Assembly (NCBI GenBank): GCA_934546935.1
Contig: CAKTEH010000009.1
Coordinates: 1-64,000, forward strand
Source of the DNA: an uncultured Eubacteriales bacterium
GTDB taxonomy: Bacteria > Bacillota > Clostridia > Oscillospirales > QAMX01
Direction of reading: 5' to 3'
Length of the DNA: 64,000 bases
Of this stretch, positions 16,736 to 24,147 are shown piece after piece. Under the pieces are notes generated by a model. The model made no database searches and was not told the origin of the DNA. It saw only the letters and a list, made by a program, of their open reading frames with translations. Made by a program: the position numbers and the translations under genes. The number at the start of each line of letters is the position of its first letter. The stretch's first letter is position 1.

Positions 16736-16764
16736 AGTCTAGCAAAAGAAAAGCCGCTTGTAAA
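16736..16764 (-). promoter_or_regulatory. Promoter of the kinase/hydrogenase operon
   Basis: On the minus strand, TTTACA (16764-16759) and TAGACT (16741-16736) are 17 bases apart with TGC before the -10. The -10 overlaps an imperfect palindrome, CTAGA-N6-TCTAG, which could be an operator. Confidence 0.65.
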
Positions 16765-16830
16765 ATGCCGAAACCTTATATTGATATATTTCTATCGATA
16801 TACGCAGATCGCAAAGGGTTTGCAAAAGCA

Positions 16831-17754
16831 TCAAAGATATTTGCGTTTTGCCTCACAAAGCTCTGTAATAAAAATGTTATCCAGCTCGCTGAGCTGGTAA
16901 TTTTTGCGGAAAATCAGCATATCCTTGTAATCTTTTTTAAAATCCTGACATGGGCGCAGAACGAGCCCGTACATTTTTAGGATTTCATCGGGAATTGCCG
17001 CCGCCCACATAAATGTCACAGGGACTGAATGCAGCAGCAGAAATTTGCTGGCACGTTCGAAGACAAAAATCCGTTTGTCAACAGATTCCAAAAAGGTTTC
17101 TTTTTTGATATCCGCCAGCGGAAGGGATGGAACATAGGTATCTGCATGCGCAATTTCGACATAAGGGGCCAAATCAGCCAATACAATACCGGTCTTTCCG
17201 GCTAAGGGATGCCCGGCGGACATCAATAAGTTATAGCGAATATCGGCAACAGATTCAAAAGTCAGCTTTTTATCGTTGAAGAGGTCTTTATAATACCGGT
17301 CAAAATTTTCCTGGTAGCGAACAATCCCCAGATTACAGTCTTCTTTGGCGACCGCGCTGATGGTTTCTGTGGCATTTGTCTCTTTATAAAAAATTTCTGC
17401 CGGGCATTTTAAATCAAGCCGCCGGGCAAATTCAACAAGTGCATAAGAAATGTAAGTGGAACGGGGAACATAGACGGACAGACGCTGGCGCCGTTCCCGG
17501 TCATTGACATACTTCTGTTCCACTTCTTCCAGTTGGGAGATAATGCTTCTTGCATATTGAAGGAATTCCTCCCCCTCTGGCGTTGTAATGATGCCGCTTG
17601 GCGTACGTTTAAAAATAATAATCCCCAGCGTCTCCTCCAACTCTTTGATCGCCCGGCTTAAATTGGGCTGGGTGGTGTACAATGCTTCGGCGGCTTTGCT
17701 GATGGATTTGGTTTTTGAGATTTCAACAGCATACTTTACGTGCAGTATATTCAT
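16831..17754 (-). CDS. LysR-family transcriptional regulator
   Basis: About 307 residues. The N-terminal winged helix has the typical SISKAAEALYTTQPNLSRAI and KELEETLG motifs (residues about 15-50), followed by a linker helix and an effector-binding domain. The ATG at 17754 has GGAG 6 bases upstream; another at 17766 has weaker support. It sits divergently from the serine hydrolase/dUTPase operon, whose promoter begins 245 bases away, which is a common LysR target arrangement. The effector is unknown. It could equally regulate the hydrogenase operon that lies downstream on the same strand. Confidence 0.9.
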   Translation of the reverse strand: MNILHVKYAVEISKTKSISKAAEALYTTQPNLSRAIKELEETLGIIIFKRTPSGIITTPEGEEFLQYARSIISQLEEVEQKYVNDRERRQRLSVYVPRSTYISYALVEFARRLDLKCPAEIFYKETNATETISAVAKEDCNLGIVRYQENFDRYYKDLFNDKKLTFESVADIRYNLLMSAGHPLAGKTGIVLADLAPYVEIAHADTYVPSLPLADIKKETFLESVDKRIFVFERASKFLLLHSVPVTFMWAAAIPDEILKMYGLVLRPCQDFKKDYKDMLIFRKNYQLSELDNIFITELCEAKRKYL

Positions 17755-17837
17755 AGCTTTCTCCATATTTCACCGGAAAAACGCTGATAAAAGCCTGTGG
17801 GTATGTCCCTTCCGGCGCAATCCCTATATATAATATT

Positions 17838-17866
17838 AGTATAACGCAATTATAAACTTTCTACAA
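17838..17866 (-). promoter_or_regulatory. Promoter of the LysR gene
   Basis: Minus-strand TTGTAG and TATACT are 17 bases apart, about 85 bases upstream of the start at 17754. Confidence 0.6.
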
Positions 17867-17998
17867 GACCCGCGCGGAAAATGTTGAAATAAAAATTCCT
17901 CAGATAACGTTTGGAATTCCAAAGAAACGCCAAAATTTCCATATAAACGAAGATAAAAAGCACTTTTTGTCTTTCGCGGCCCTGTATAAAGCGCTTGC

Positions 17999-18027
17999 TT
18001 TACACAGGACGGGGGACATGGTATAAT
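17999..18027 (+). promoter_or_regulatory. Promoter of the serine hydrolase/dUTPase operon
   Basis: TTTACA and TATAAT are 17 bases apart, 33 bases upstream of the ATG at 18060. The region between it and the divergent LysR promoter (17867-17998) holds no gene. Confidence 0.8.
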
Positions 18028-18059
18028 TTATCTAAAATATGAAAAAGGAGCGTACAACC

Positions 18060-19541
18060 ATGCAGCAGCTTGTTTTCCCGCTCGACGGCATTCCTTCTTT
18101 GGCAATGCCCTATATAAACCAGAAGGTCAACCCGATGGCGATTTCCCGCCTGTTTGAAAAAGCAAAGCGCAAAAATGTGGACCTTCATGCATTCGAGGTA
18201 TATAAGGATAATGAACTTCTTATCCGTATGTCTTTGCCTCCGTATGACTGTACCGATAAGACACATTATTATTCCCTTTCAAAGAGCTTTGTTTCCACTG
18301 CGGTCGGACTTGCATGCGACGAGGGGCTTGTTTCGGTTAACGACCGCATTGTAGACCTGTTCCCGGATAAGTGCCCAGATGAGATCAGTGAAAATATGGC
18401 GAAATGTACCGTTGGGCATGTGCTGGCGATGGATTCTGGCCTGCACCGGGAGAGCTTTTCCAAGGTGAGCCCGGCGGAAGATGTTGTCGCGGCATTTTTG
18501 GATGGGAATTTTGAATATGAGCCGGGTACGCATTTTCATTATGATACCGGAGCAACGACTTTCCTCGCGGCCATTGTGAAAAAAGTTACCGGTTATTCCG
18601 TTTTTGACTATCTGGATATGAAGATGTTCCGCTATATGAATATGCGGGATATTTACTGGTTTACTACGCATGACGGCACAATTCAGGGTGGGGTAGGCTT
18701 CCATGGCTCCTGTGATGACGCCGCGAAGCTCGGCCTTTTATATTTAAACCGCGGTATGTGGAACGGCCGGCGGATTTTGTCGGAAGAATGGGTAGAAGCC
18801 GCGTCTTCTGTACATGCAGATAATCGAGGATTTAATAATTGGATAGACTGGAACAGCGGTTATGGCTATCAGTTTTGGCGCAACTCGCGCGGCGGCTACC
18901 GTGCCGACGGTGCAAGCGGCCAGTATTCGATTATCATGCCGGATAAAAACATGGTGGTGGCGGGTCTTAATGAATCAGGGAACCTGCAAAACGTCGTTGA
19001 TATTCTGACAGAGTTGTCCGACGAGGTGTTTGGCGATTTCGAAGGCAATTGCGATCCGGTCGCGCTGGCCCGGGATTTTTATACCCTGGAAAAGACGCAA
19101 GCACCGCAATTTGAAGCGGATAATTATTATTTGCTTGAGGAAAACCGTTTTGGGCTGCATTCTGTACGTTTTATCAATGAACCGGAAAATCTGTGCATAC
19201 AGTTTTCCAATGGCAGTACACATTTTGGTATCCGCGCCGGCGCCGGCCGTTGGCTACGTAATCAATTTACCATCGGTGCAATGACCAATACCACGCCTTA
19301 CAAGTCCCCGCTCAGCGAACAAACGCGCGGGACAGCAGCTGCGTTTGTCAATCGGGAGGGCGTCCTTACAGTGACGCTGCGTAGTCTTAGCCAGCCGCTG
19401 CATCAGGATCTCAAGTTTATGTTTGACGGGGATGCGCTGACAGTTGAGGTTGGGAAATTGCCGCCGTTGCCGCCCAAGGCAATGCAGGATCCGTTTATGA
19501 TGAAAAAATTCAACAATATTGTGAAAGGGAAAAAGCTGTAA
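18060..19541 (+). CDS. Beta-lactamase-family serine hydrolase
   Basis: 493 residues, no signal peptide, so probably cytoplasmic. The SxxK motif is YSLSKSFVSTA (Ser and Lys of the class C/PBP-type hydrolases), and a Tyr-containing second motif lies in HYDTGATTF. A C-terminal beta-rich domain occupies about 345-490. The start at 18060 follows AAGGAG with proper spacing; an in-frame ATG at 18039 would place the ribosome site inside the gene. These proteins are esterases or peptidases of unknown substrate; real beta-lactamase activity is not implied. It shares TAATG with the next gene, a tight coupling to dUTPase. A shorter paralogue lies at 30675-31571. Confidence 0.82.
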   Translation: MQQLVFPLDGIPSLAMPYINQKVNPMAISRLFEKAKRKNVDLHAFEVYKDNELLIRMSLPPYDCTDKTHYYSLSKSFVSTAVGLACDEGLVSVNDRIVDLFPDKCPDEISENMAKCTVGHVLAMDSGLHRESFSKVSPAEDVVAAFLDGNFEYEPGTHFHYDTGATTFLAAIVKKVTGYSVFDYLDMKMFRYMNMRDIYWFTTHDGTIQGGVGFHGSCDDAAKLGLLYLNRGMWNGRRILSEEWVEAASSVHADNRGFNNWIDWNSGYGYQFWRNSRGGYRADGASGQYSIIMPDKNMVVAGLNESGNLQNVVDILTELSDEVFGDFEGNCDPVALARDFYTLEKTQAPQFEADNYYLLEENRFGLHSVRFINEPENLCIQFSNGSTHFGIRAGAGRWLRNQFTIGAMTNTTPYKSPLSEQTRGTAAAFVNREGVLTVTLRSLSQPLHQDLKFMFDGDALTVEVGKLPPLPPKAMQDPFMMKKFNNIVKGKKL

Positions 19542-20032
19542 TGCAGGAAATCCTCTTTGCCGCGCTGCGCGAAGGCGCACACATCCCGCAAAAACGCGCG
19601 GAAGATGCCGGATACGATATCTACGCCTGTTTTGATGAACCTTACCGCATTTTGATGCCGCATCAGACCGACTTGATTCCCTCAGGAATTATCAGTGCGT
19701 TTCCGGAAAATTATGTTGCGATTCTGAAGGAGCGCGGCAGCACCGGCATCCGTGGATTTGGACAACGCGCGGGCGTAATCGACAGCGGATACCGGGGGGA
19801 GTGGATGATCGCGCTGACGAATCTCAACGAGCAGCCGCTGGCAATTGTAAAAGCAGCGTATGACGCTGCACCGGAACTTCAGGACTTTATCCGCTATCCC
19901 TATGAAAAGGCCATCTGCCAGGCGGTCTTTGTTCCGCTTGCAGCGTTTTGCGCACGAGCGGCATCTGTGGAAGAAATATTGGCCATCGATTCTGCGCGCA
20001 GAGCGGGACGCCTGGGCAGTTCGGGGAAATAA
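19541..20032 (+). CDS. dut: dUTP diphosphatase (dUTPase), trimeric type
   Basis: 163 residues with the five dUTPase motifs: DAGYDIYA (1), LKERGSTGIRG (2, a variant of the usual RSS), GVIDSGYRGEW (3, with the catalytic Asp), KAICQAVFVP (4, normally GDRIAQ) and GRLGSSGK (5, the Gly-rich P-loop-like tail). It hydrolyses dUTP to dUMP and PPi, keeping uracil out of DNA and feeding thymidylate synthesis. It overlaps the serine hydrolase stop by one base. A 30-residue insertion with DAAPELQDFIRYP between motifs 3 and 4 is longer than usual. A dUTPase-like relative without full activity is possible but less likely. Confidence 0.85.
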   Translation: MQEILFAALREGAHIPQKRAEDAGYDIYACFDEPYRILMPHQTDLIPSGIISAFPENYVAILKERGSTGIRGFGQRAGVIDSGYRGEWMIALTNLNEQPLAIVKAAYDAAPELQDFIRYPYEKAICQAVFVPLAAFCARAASVEEILAIDSARRAGRLGSSGK

Positions 20033-20046
20033 GGAGCAAGGACTGT

Positions 20047-20484
20047 ATGGTAAATATACAGATCCGCCTGGCGCGGGAAGACGATGCAGACGCTGTCCAT
20101 GCTGTTAACCGTGATGCGCTCGGTTATCCATATCCGCTGGAGAAAACACGCATTTGCCTGAAGACATTGCTGCACAGCGGCCAGGATCGTCTTTTTGTGG
20201 CTTGTCTGAATGATGCAGTAGTCGGCTACATTCACGGTGCGCATTATGAATGCACATATGCTGATCCTGTGAAAAATATCATGGCGCTGGCAGTTTTGCC
20301 GCAATATCAAGGACTTGGGATTGGACGTATGCTGCTGGAAGCGCTGGAATCCTGGGCGCAGGCAGAACATTGCGCAGGCATACGGCTCGGTTCCGGTGTT
20401 GAGCGCGCCGGCGCACATGAATTTTATAAGCACTGCGGCTATAAACTGCGCAAAATCCATAAAAATTTTTATAAGATATTTTAA
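20047..20484 (+). CDS. GNAT-family N-acetyltransferase
   Basis: 145 residues. The acetyl-CoA pocket motif is LAVLPQYQGLGIGRML (Q/RxxGxG/A), with a final FYKHCGYKL segment. The ATG at 20047 follows AAGGAGC. It lies 14 bases after the dUTPase stop and ends just before a terminator, so it closes the operon. Substrate unknown. Confidence 0.88.
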   Translation: MVNIQIRLAREDDADAVHAVNRDALGYPYPLEKTRICLKTLLHSGQDRLFVACLNDAVVGYIHGAHYECTYADPVKNIMALAVLPQYQGLGIGRMLLEALESWAQAEHCAGIRLGSGVERAGAHEFYKHCGYKLRKIHKNFYKIF

Positions 20485-20527
20485 AAAAACGGCTTTCCGT
20501 CTGATCTAAACGGAAAGCCGTTTTTTT
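20483..20527. terminator. Bidirectional terminator
   Basis: An 18-base perfect inverted repeat (20483-20500 with 20510-20527, loop of 9) has A-run and T-run ends and lies between convergent genes. Confidence 0.95.
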
Positions 20528-21641
20528 AATTGTTCGGGATTGTCAGCAGACTGTAAAGCGTCATTGCATCGGAAATATTGTAGCGTTCCCCTTCGCCATA
20601 CCCAAACGCGCCCAGCGTAACTAGGATATATTCTTGCCCATCCAGACTTGCGAAGCTGGCAAGGCATTGGCCGGCCGGCGTGGTTGTACCGGTCTTGCCT
20701 CCCAAGATTACCGCGCCGTTATCAAACTCCGTCTGCGGAAGCATAGAAAACATGGTCCCATAGACGGTCAGGCCGTTTTCGTGCATATTGGTTGCGGCAG
20801 TCGTGTAGCTCTGCTTGGTAATAATATTGCGGAAGGTTTCGTTATCCAGCGCGTAGTCCAGCAGCAAAGCAATGTCGGCAGCAGTTGTGCGCATTTTTAC
20901 ATCATGCAGCCCGGTAACATTAGTGTAGTTGGTGGAAACCATTCCCAGTTTCAGGGCCATATCGTTCATGCGTATGACAAATTCATCTGTGCTTCCGCAA
21001 AGGCTGATCGCGATGGCATTGGCGGCGTCTGCGCCGGAAGCCAGCATCAGGCCGTAAAACAGATCAATATATTGTACCTCTTCACCGGACAGGAAGCCGG
21101 CCACAGACGCGTCGGCTTCCAGCAAACCGGAAAGCATTGCATCCGTAATGTGCACCGTTGCATTCAAATCCGGGCAAAGCTCCAGCCCCACAATTGCCGT
21201 CATAATTTTTGTCAGAGAGGCCGGATAGGTGCTGCGCATCGGTTCTTTGGAATAAACTGTCCGTCCGCTTTCCCGCTCAATCATCACAGCGCTGGTGGAA
21301 TAGATATCAATGCCTGGATCCAAGACAGCAAGCGAGTCATTTATCTGGAAATCATCCACAGTCACAGAAGAAGGCGGCGTATTCGCAGGCTCATCAGGCT
21401 GCTCCTGCTTTGAAGCGTTCAGGATTGACGCTTCATTTCGGCGTCCCGCGCCCTGGTTGTTTTCGATGTAAACCAGGGCATCTTCCGATTCCGCCTGCGC
21501 CTTTTCCTGTGCCCGCTGGGTAAAATACACGGTAATAATACAGGTCGCCAGCGCAGCTGCGGTTACCAGCGCAATGACCAACAAAGCCAACGTAATATTT
21601 CGTAAAATCTTATTTTGTTTTAGCTTATTGCGTTCGTTCAT
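20526..21641 (-). CDS. dacF: D-alanyl-D-alanine carboxypeptidase, DacF/PBP5 type
   Basis: 371 residues. An N-terminal membrane anchor (about residues 13-38) puts the catalytic domain outside the cell. The penicillin-binding motifs are YPASLTKIMTA (SxxK, Ser near 142), SGADAANA (SxN-type) and GGKTGTTTPAG (KTG, near 313). It trims the terminal D-Ala from peptidoglycan pentapeptides. The long linker between the anchor and catalytic domain is Pro/Glu/Asn rich. It ends without the usual C-terminal amphipathic helix, so the N-terminal segment is the likely sole anchor. AAGGAAAG lies upstream of the ATG. Confidence 0.88.
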   Translation of the reverse strand: MNERNKLKQNKILRNITLALLVIALVTAAALATCIITVYFTQRAQEKAQAESEDALVYIENNQGAGRRNEASILNASKQEQPDEPANTPPSSVTVDDFQINDSLAVLDPGIDIYSTSAVMIERESGRTVYSKEPMRSTYPASLTKIMTAIVGLELCPDLNATVHITDAMLSGLLEADASVAGFLSGEEVQYIDLFYGLMLASGADAANAIAISLCGSTDEFVIRMNDMALKLGMVSTNYTNVTGLHDVKMRTTAADIALLLDYALDNETFRNIITKQSYTTAATNMHENGLTVYGTMFSMLPQTEFDNGAVILGGKTGTTTPAGQCLASFASLDGQEYILVTLGAFGYGEGERYNISDAMTLYSLLTIPNN

Positions 21642-21738
21642 AAAATTCTTTCCTTATTACGGGGAAATCAATATAAAAACAACTTCAAAAAAATAAAAAG
21701 GCATCGGATATCGTCCGGATTTTACAGATATATATCCT

Positions 21739-21767
21739 ATTATAGTAATATCTGGAGGAAAAATCAA
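21739..21767 (-). promoter_or_regulatory. Promoter of the dacF-like gene
   Basis: Minus-strand TTGATT (21767-21762) and TATAAT (21744-21739) are 17 bases apart, about 100 bases before the ATG. It is divergent from the SOS promoter. Confidence 0.7.
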
Positions 21768-21827
21768 GACTCCATTTATTGGACGGAGAAGGGGTTCGGA
21801 AGTTTCAAAAAAAAGATAAAAAAGCCA

Positions 21828-21856
21828 TTGACAAAACAAATGTTCTATAATAAAAT
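21828..21856 (+). promoter_or_regulatory. Consensus promoter of the SOS operon
   Basis: TTGACA and TAAAAT are exactly 17 bases apart. LexA-like boxes overlap its spacer and lie just after its -10 (see the next two entries). Confidence 0.85.
21833..21846 (+). promoter_or_regulatory. LexA/SOS box 1 (between -35 and -10)
   Basis: AAAACAAATGTTCT fits the Firmicutes SOS box CGAACRNRYGTTYC at 11 of 14 positions (my count). It overlaps the -35 edge and the spacer, so bound LexA would block polymerase. Confidence 0.65.
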
Positions 21857-21871
21857 AGAATTATCCCAGAT

Positions 21872-21885
21872 CGAACAAATGTTTT
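21872..21885 (+). promoter_or_regulatory. LexA/SOS box 2 (near the transcription start)
   Basis: CGAACAAATGTTTT fits CGAACRNRYGTTYC at 13 of 14 positions and lies 15-28 bases after the -10, just before the ribosome site of dinB. Centre-to-centre distance from box 1 is 39 bases, close to four helical turns, so two LexA dimers may sit on the same face. Confidence 0.8.
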
Positions 21886-21896
21886 TGGTGGATTAG

Positions 21897-23135
21897 ATGG
21901 CAAGATGGATCCTGCATGTGGATATGAACAACTTTTACGCTTCTGTGGAATGTATGTTTAACCCCGCGCTGAGGGATATCCCAATGGTAGTTGGCGGAGA
22001 TGAGCAGACGCGCCATGGTATTGTGCTTTCCAAAAATGAAATTGCAAAAACCCAATATGGGATCCGAACCGGGGAAGTACTCTGGCAGGCCAGGCGGCGG
22101 TGCCCACAGCTTGTCGTTGTACGTCCGGATATGGAGAAATATTTGAAATTTTCCCGAATGGCTATGGATATTTACAGCCAGTACAGCGACCGCGTGGAGA
22201 GTTTCGGTTTGGATGAAGCCTGGATCGATGTGACGCATTTTGGCGCGGAGGACAGCATCCAAGCGGCAGATACGCTGCGGGAGAAAATTCGGACCGAATT
22301 GGGGATTACGGCGTCCGTCGGCGTCAGTTTCAACAAAATTTTTGCCAAATTGGGCAGCGATATGAAAAAACCAGACGCTACAACCGTGCTGCGTGAGGAT
22401 AATTATCAAAGCCTTGTTTGGCCTCAACCGGTATCTTCGCTTCTTTTTGTCGGCCGGGCAACAGCAGGCCGGCTTTCCCGGCTGGGAATTGAAACTATCG
22501 GCGATCTGGCCTGTTACGATAAGGCGTTGCTGCATGCGTCTATGGGGAAATGGGGGGATATGTTATGGTCATATGCTAACGGGCTGGACAGCGCCCCAGT
22601 TGCACCAAAGGATATGCAGGGAGAGATCAAGTCTATTGGAAATTCAACGACAACGCCGCGTGACCTGCTCTGCGACGAGGATGTCAGGCTTGTGCTTTAC
22701 CGCCTGTCCGACAGCGTTGCGCACAGGCTCCGGACAAACCGCCTTTGGGGGCGTACCGTTGTACTCAGTGTACGCGACTGCATGTTGCACAGCTTTGAAC
22801 GGCAACGCTGCATTGGACGTCCGACCCAGCTGTCTGGGGAAATCGCGCAGGCGGCATTCGGCCTGTTCCAAAAAAATTACGACTGGCAGCGTCCGATCCG
22901 GTCTATCGGCGTTCGGGTGACGGACCTGGAAGAAGAGCAAAATGTGCAGCTTGATTTTTTTGGATGTGAACGCAAACGTGAACGTATGGCAAAATTGGAA
23001 GAAACGTCGGATGAAATCCGGAGACGTTTCGGGAATGGAATCCTGTGCCGCGCCTCGATGATGACAGCTCCTGAAATTACAACCATGACGCTGCGCCAGG
23101 AAGATATCGCCCGGTTCCCTGGGGCCGGCGTATAG
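21897..23135 (+). CDS. dinB: DNA polymerase IV (Y-family translesion polymerase)
   Basis: 412 residues. The Y-family palm has HVDMNNFYASVE (metal-binding Asp9) and SFGLDEAWIDV (Asp106 and Glu107), all catalytic acidic residues present. The helix-hairpin-helix segment (about 180-235) and little-finger domain (about 245-355) follow. The C-terminal LDFF within VQLDFFGCE (about residue 350) resembles the beta-clamp-binding motif QLxLF/QxxLF. It copies past damaged DNA bases. It starts 12 bases after SOS box 2, with GGTGGA as ribosome site. Confidence 0.93.
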   Translation: MARWILHVDMNNFYASVECMFNPALRDIPMVVGGDEQTRHGIVLSKNEIAKTQYGIRTGEVLWQARRRCPQLVVVRPDMEKYLKFSRMAMDIYSQYSDRVESFGLDEAWIDVTHFGAEDSIQAADTLREKIRTELGITASVGVSFNKIFAKLGSDMKKPDATTVLREDNYQSLVWPQPVSSLLFVGRATAGRLSRLGIETIGDLACYDKALLHASMGKWGDMLWSYANGLDSAPVAPKDMQGEIKSIGNSTTTPRDLLCDEDVRLVLYRLSDSVAHRLRTNRLWGRTVVLSVRDCMLHSFERQRCIGRPTQLSGEIAQAAFGLFQKNYDWQRPIRSIGVRVTDLEEEQNVQLDFFGCERKRERMAKLEETSDEIRRRFGNGILCRASMMTAPEITTMTLRQEDIARFPGAGV

Positions 23136-23189
23136 TATGGTAGTGCGGCGCCGTAAAGGCGCGCCGTGGAAGCATAAGGAGCTGAAAAA

Positions 23190-23423
23190 ATGGAACGGGT
23201 TTATGTCGAGGTGTTGGCAAAACACAGTCGGGAAGGGGCGGTAGAGCCCTTATCCATTCTCTGGGAGGATGGGAGGCGCTTTTGTGTGGATCGGGTTCTG
23301 GACAAAAGAAGGCGGGCGTCGCTGAAAGCCGGCGGAATGGGGATACGGTATAGCTGTGTCATATCCGGAAAAACGCGATATCTTTTTTATGAAGACGACA
23401 GATGGTTTGTAGAGGCCAAATAA
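23190..23423 (+). CDS. Small conserved-looking protein of the SOS operon, function unknown
   Basis: 77 residues beginning MERVYVEVLAKHSREGAVEP and ending YEDDRWFVEAK. It is small, basic and probably beta-rich (alternating hydrophobics in YVEVLA, RYSCVISG, TRYLFYE), with no cysteine cluster or membrane segment. It follows TAAGGAGC at 9-base spacing, 54 bases after dinB and 17 bases before the SRAP gene. The placement makes a role in translesion synthesis or abasic-site handling likely, but I recognise no named family with certainty. Confidence 0.75.
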   Translation: MERVYVEVLAKHSREGAVEPLSILWEDGRRFCVDRVLDKRRRASLKAGGMGIRYSCVISGKTRYLFYEDDRWFVEAK

Positions 23424-23440
23424 TGCAGGAGGGAACGAAT

Positions 23441-24067
23441 ATGTGTGCAAGATATCTTACTTTTGAGGCGTGGAAGGATGCGGTGTTTTTTGAAATTGCA
23501 CCTTATACGCAGGCGCGCCCGGCAGCCCGGCAGATCCGGCCGGCAGATCTGGCGCCGGTTTTTGTTCAGAAAGATGGGCACGTTTCCGCGGAAGCCATGC
23601 GCTGGGGGTTTCCCATGCAGCGCTCCGCTGTAATTTTCAATGCGCGAGCGGAGACGCTGGAGGAAAAAAACCTGTTCCGGGACGCCTATCGCCTTCGTCG
23701 CTGTCTTGTTCCGGCAGCCGGCTTTTATGAGTGGAATTCACAGAGCGGCGAGCGCTGTTTTTTCCGCGGAAGAGAAAATGAAATTCTCTATATGGCGGGA
23801 ATTTATCAGGAAAAAGCAGAAGATTCACGTTTTGTCATTGTTACCACCAGAGCATGTGCTCCTGTATCTGAGGTGCACATGCGTATGCCGCTGGTACTGC
23901 ATGCCGGGCAGGCGATACAGTGGCTGGGAAATATGGAGCAGGCGGAGCGGCTGCGCAGCAGTGCGCACATTGTCCCTCTTATCCAGGAACCCGCGGCGGA
24001 ATTCCTCCATCCGGTACAGCAGTATAAAAGAAATGTGGGAAGGGCTGGGAGCTATGACAGGGTTTAA
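23441..24067 (+). CDS. yedK: SRAP-domain abasic-site shield protein (YedK/HMCES-like)
   Basis: 208 residues from the ATG at 23441, which puts the catalytic Cys at position 2 (MCARY), as in all SRAP proteins; an upstream frame opening at 23402 is not used. Conserved parts: FNARAET (Asn of the active site), AAGFYEW (Glu), and VHMRMPLVL (His). The protein covalently cross-links through Cys2 to abasic sites in single-stranded DNA and shields them from error-prone bypass and strand cleavage. It is cotranscribed with dinB under LexA control. GGAGGG precedes the start. Confidence 0.92.
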   Translation: MCARYLTFEAWKDAVFFEIAPYTQARPAARQIRPADLAPVFVQKDGHVSAEAMRWGFPMQRSAVIFNARAETLEEKNLFRDAYRLRRCLVPAAGFYEWNSQSGERCFFRGRENEILYMAGIYQEKAEDSRFVIVTTRACAPVSEVHMRMPLVLHAGQAIQWLGNMEQAERLRSSAHIVPLIQEPAAEFLHPVQQYKRNVGRAGSYDRV

Positions 24068-24114
24068 AACAGCAGCGCCGCCGGCTGTCTAAGCCGGCGG
24101 CGCTGCTGTTTCTT
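24068..24114 (+). terminator. Strong terminator of the SOS operon
   Basis: A 19-bp perfect GC-rich stem (24068-24086 with 24092-24110) with a 5-base loop is followed by TTTCTTT. Confidence 0.93.
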
Positions 24115-24147
24115 TAATGGTTGCAGCAGTAGTTAAACGTCTGAAAT

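Noticed and set aside
11102..16764. Operon as a standard NADH-dependent trimeric hydrogenase (HydABC)
   Set aside because: No HydB/NuoF-like flavoprotein subunit is present; the two short ferredoxins lack the rest of NuoE, and the phosphatase and PAS domain point to signalling.
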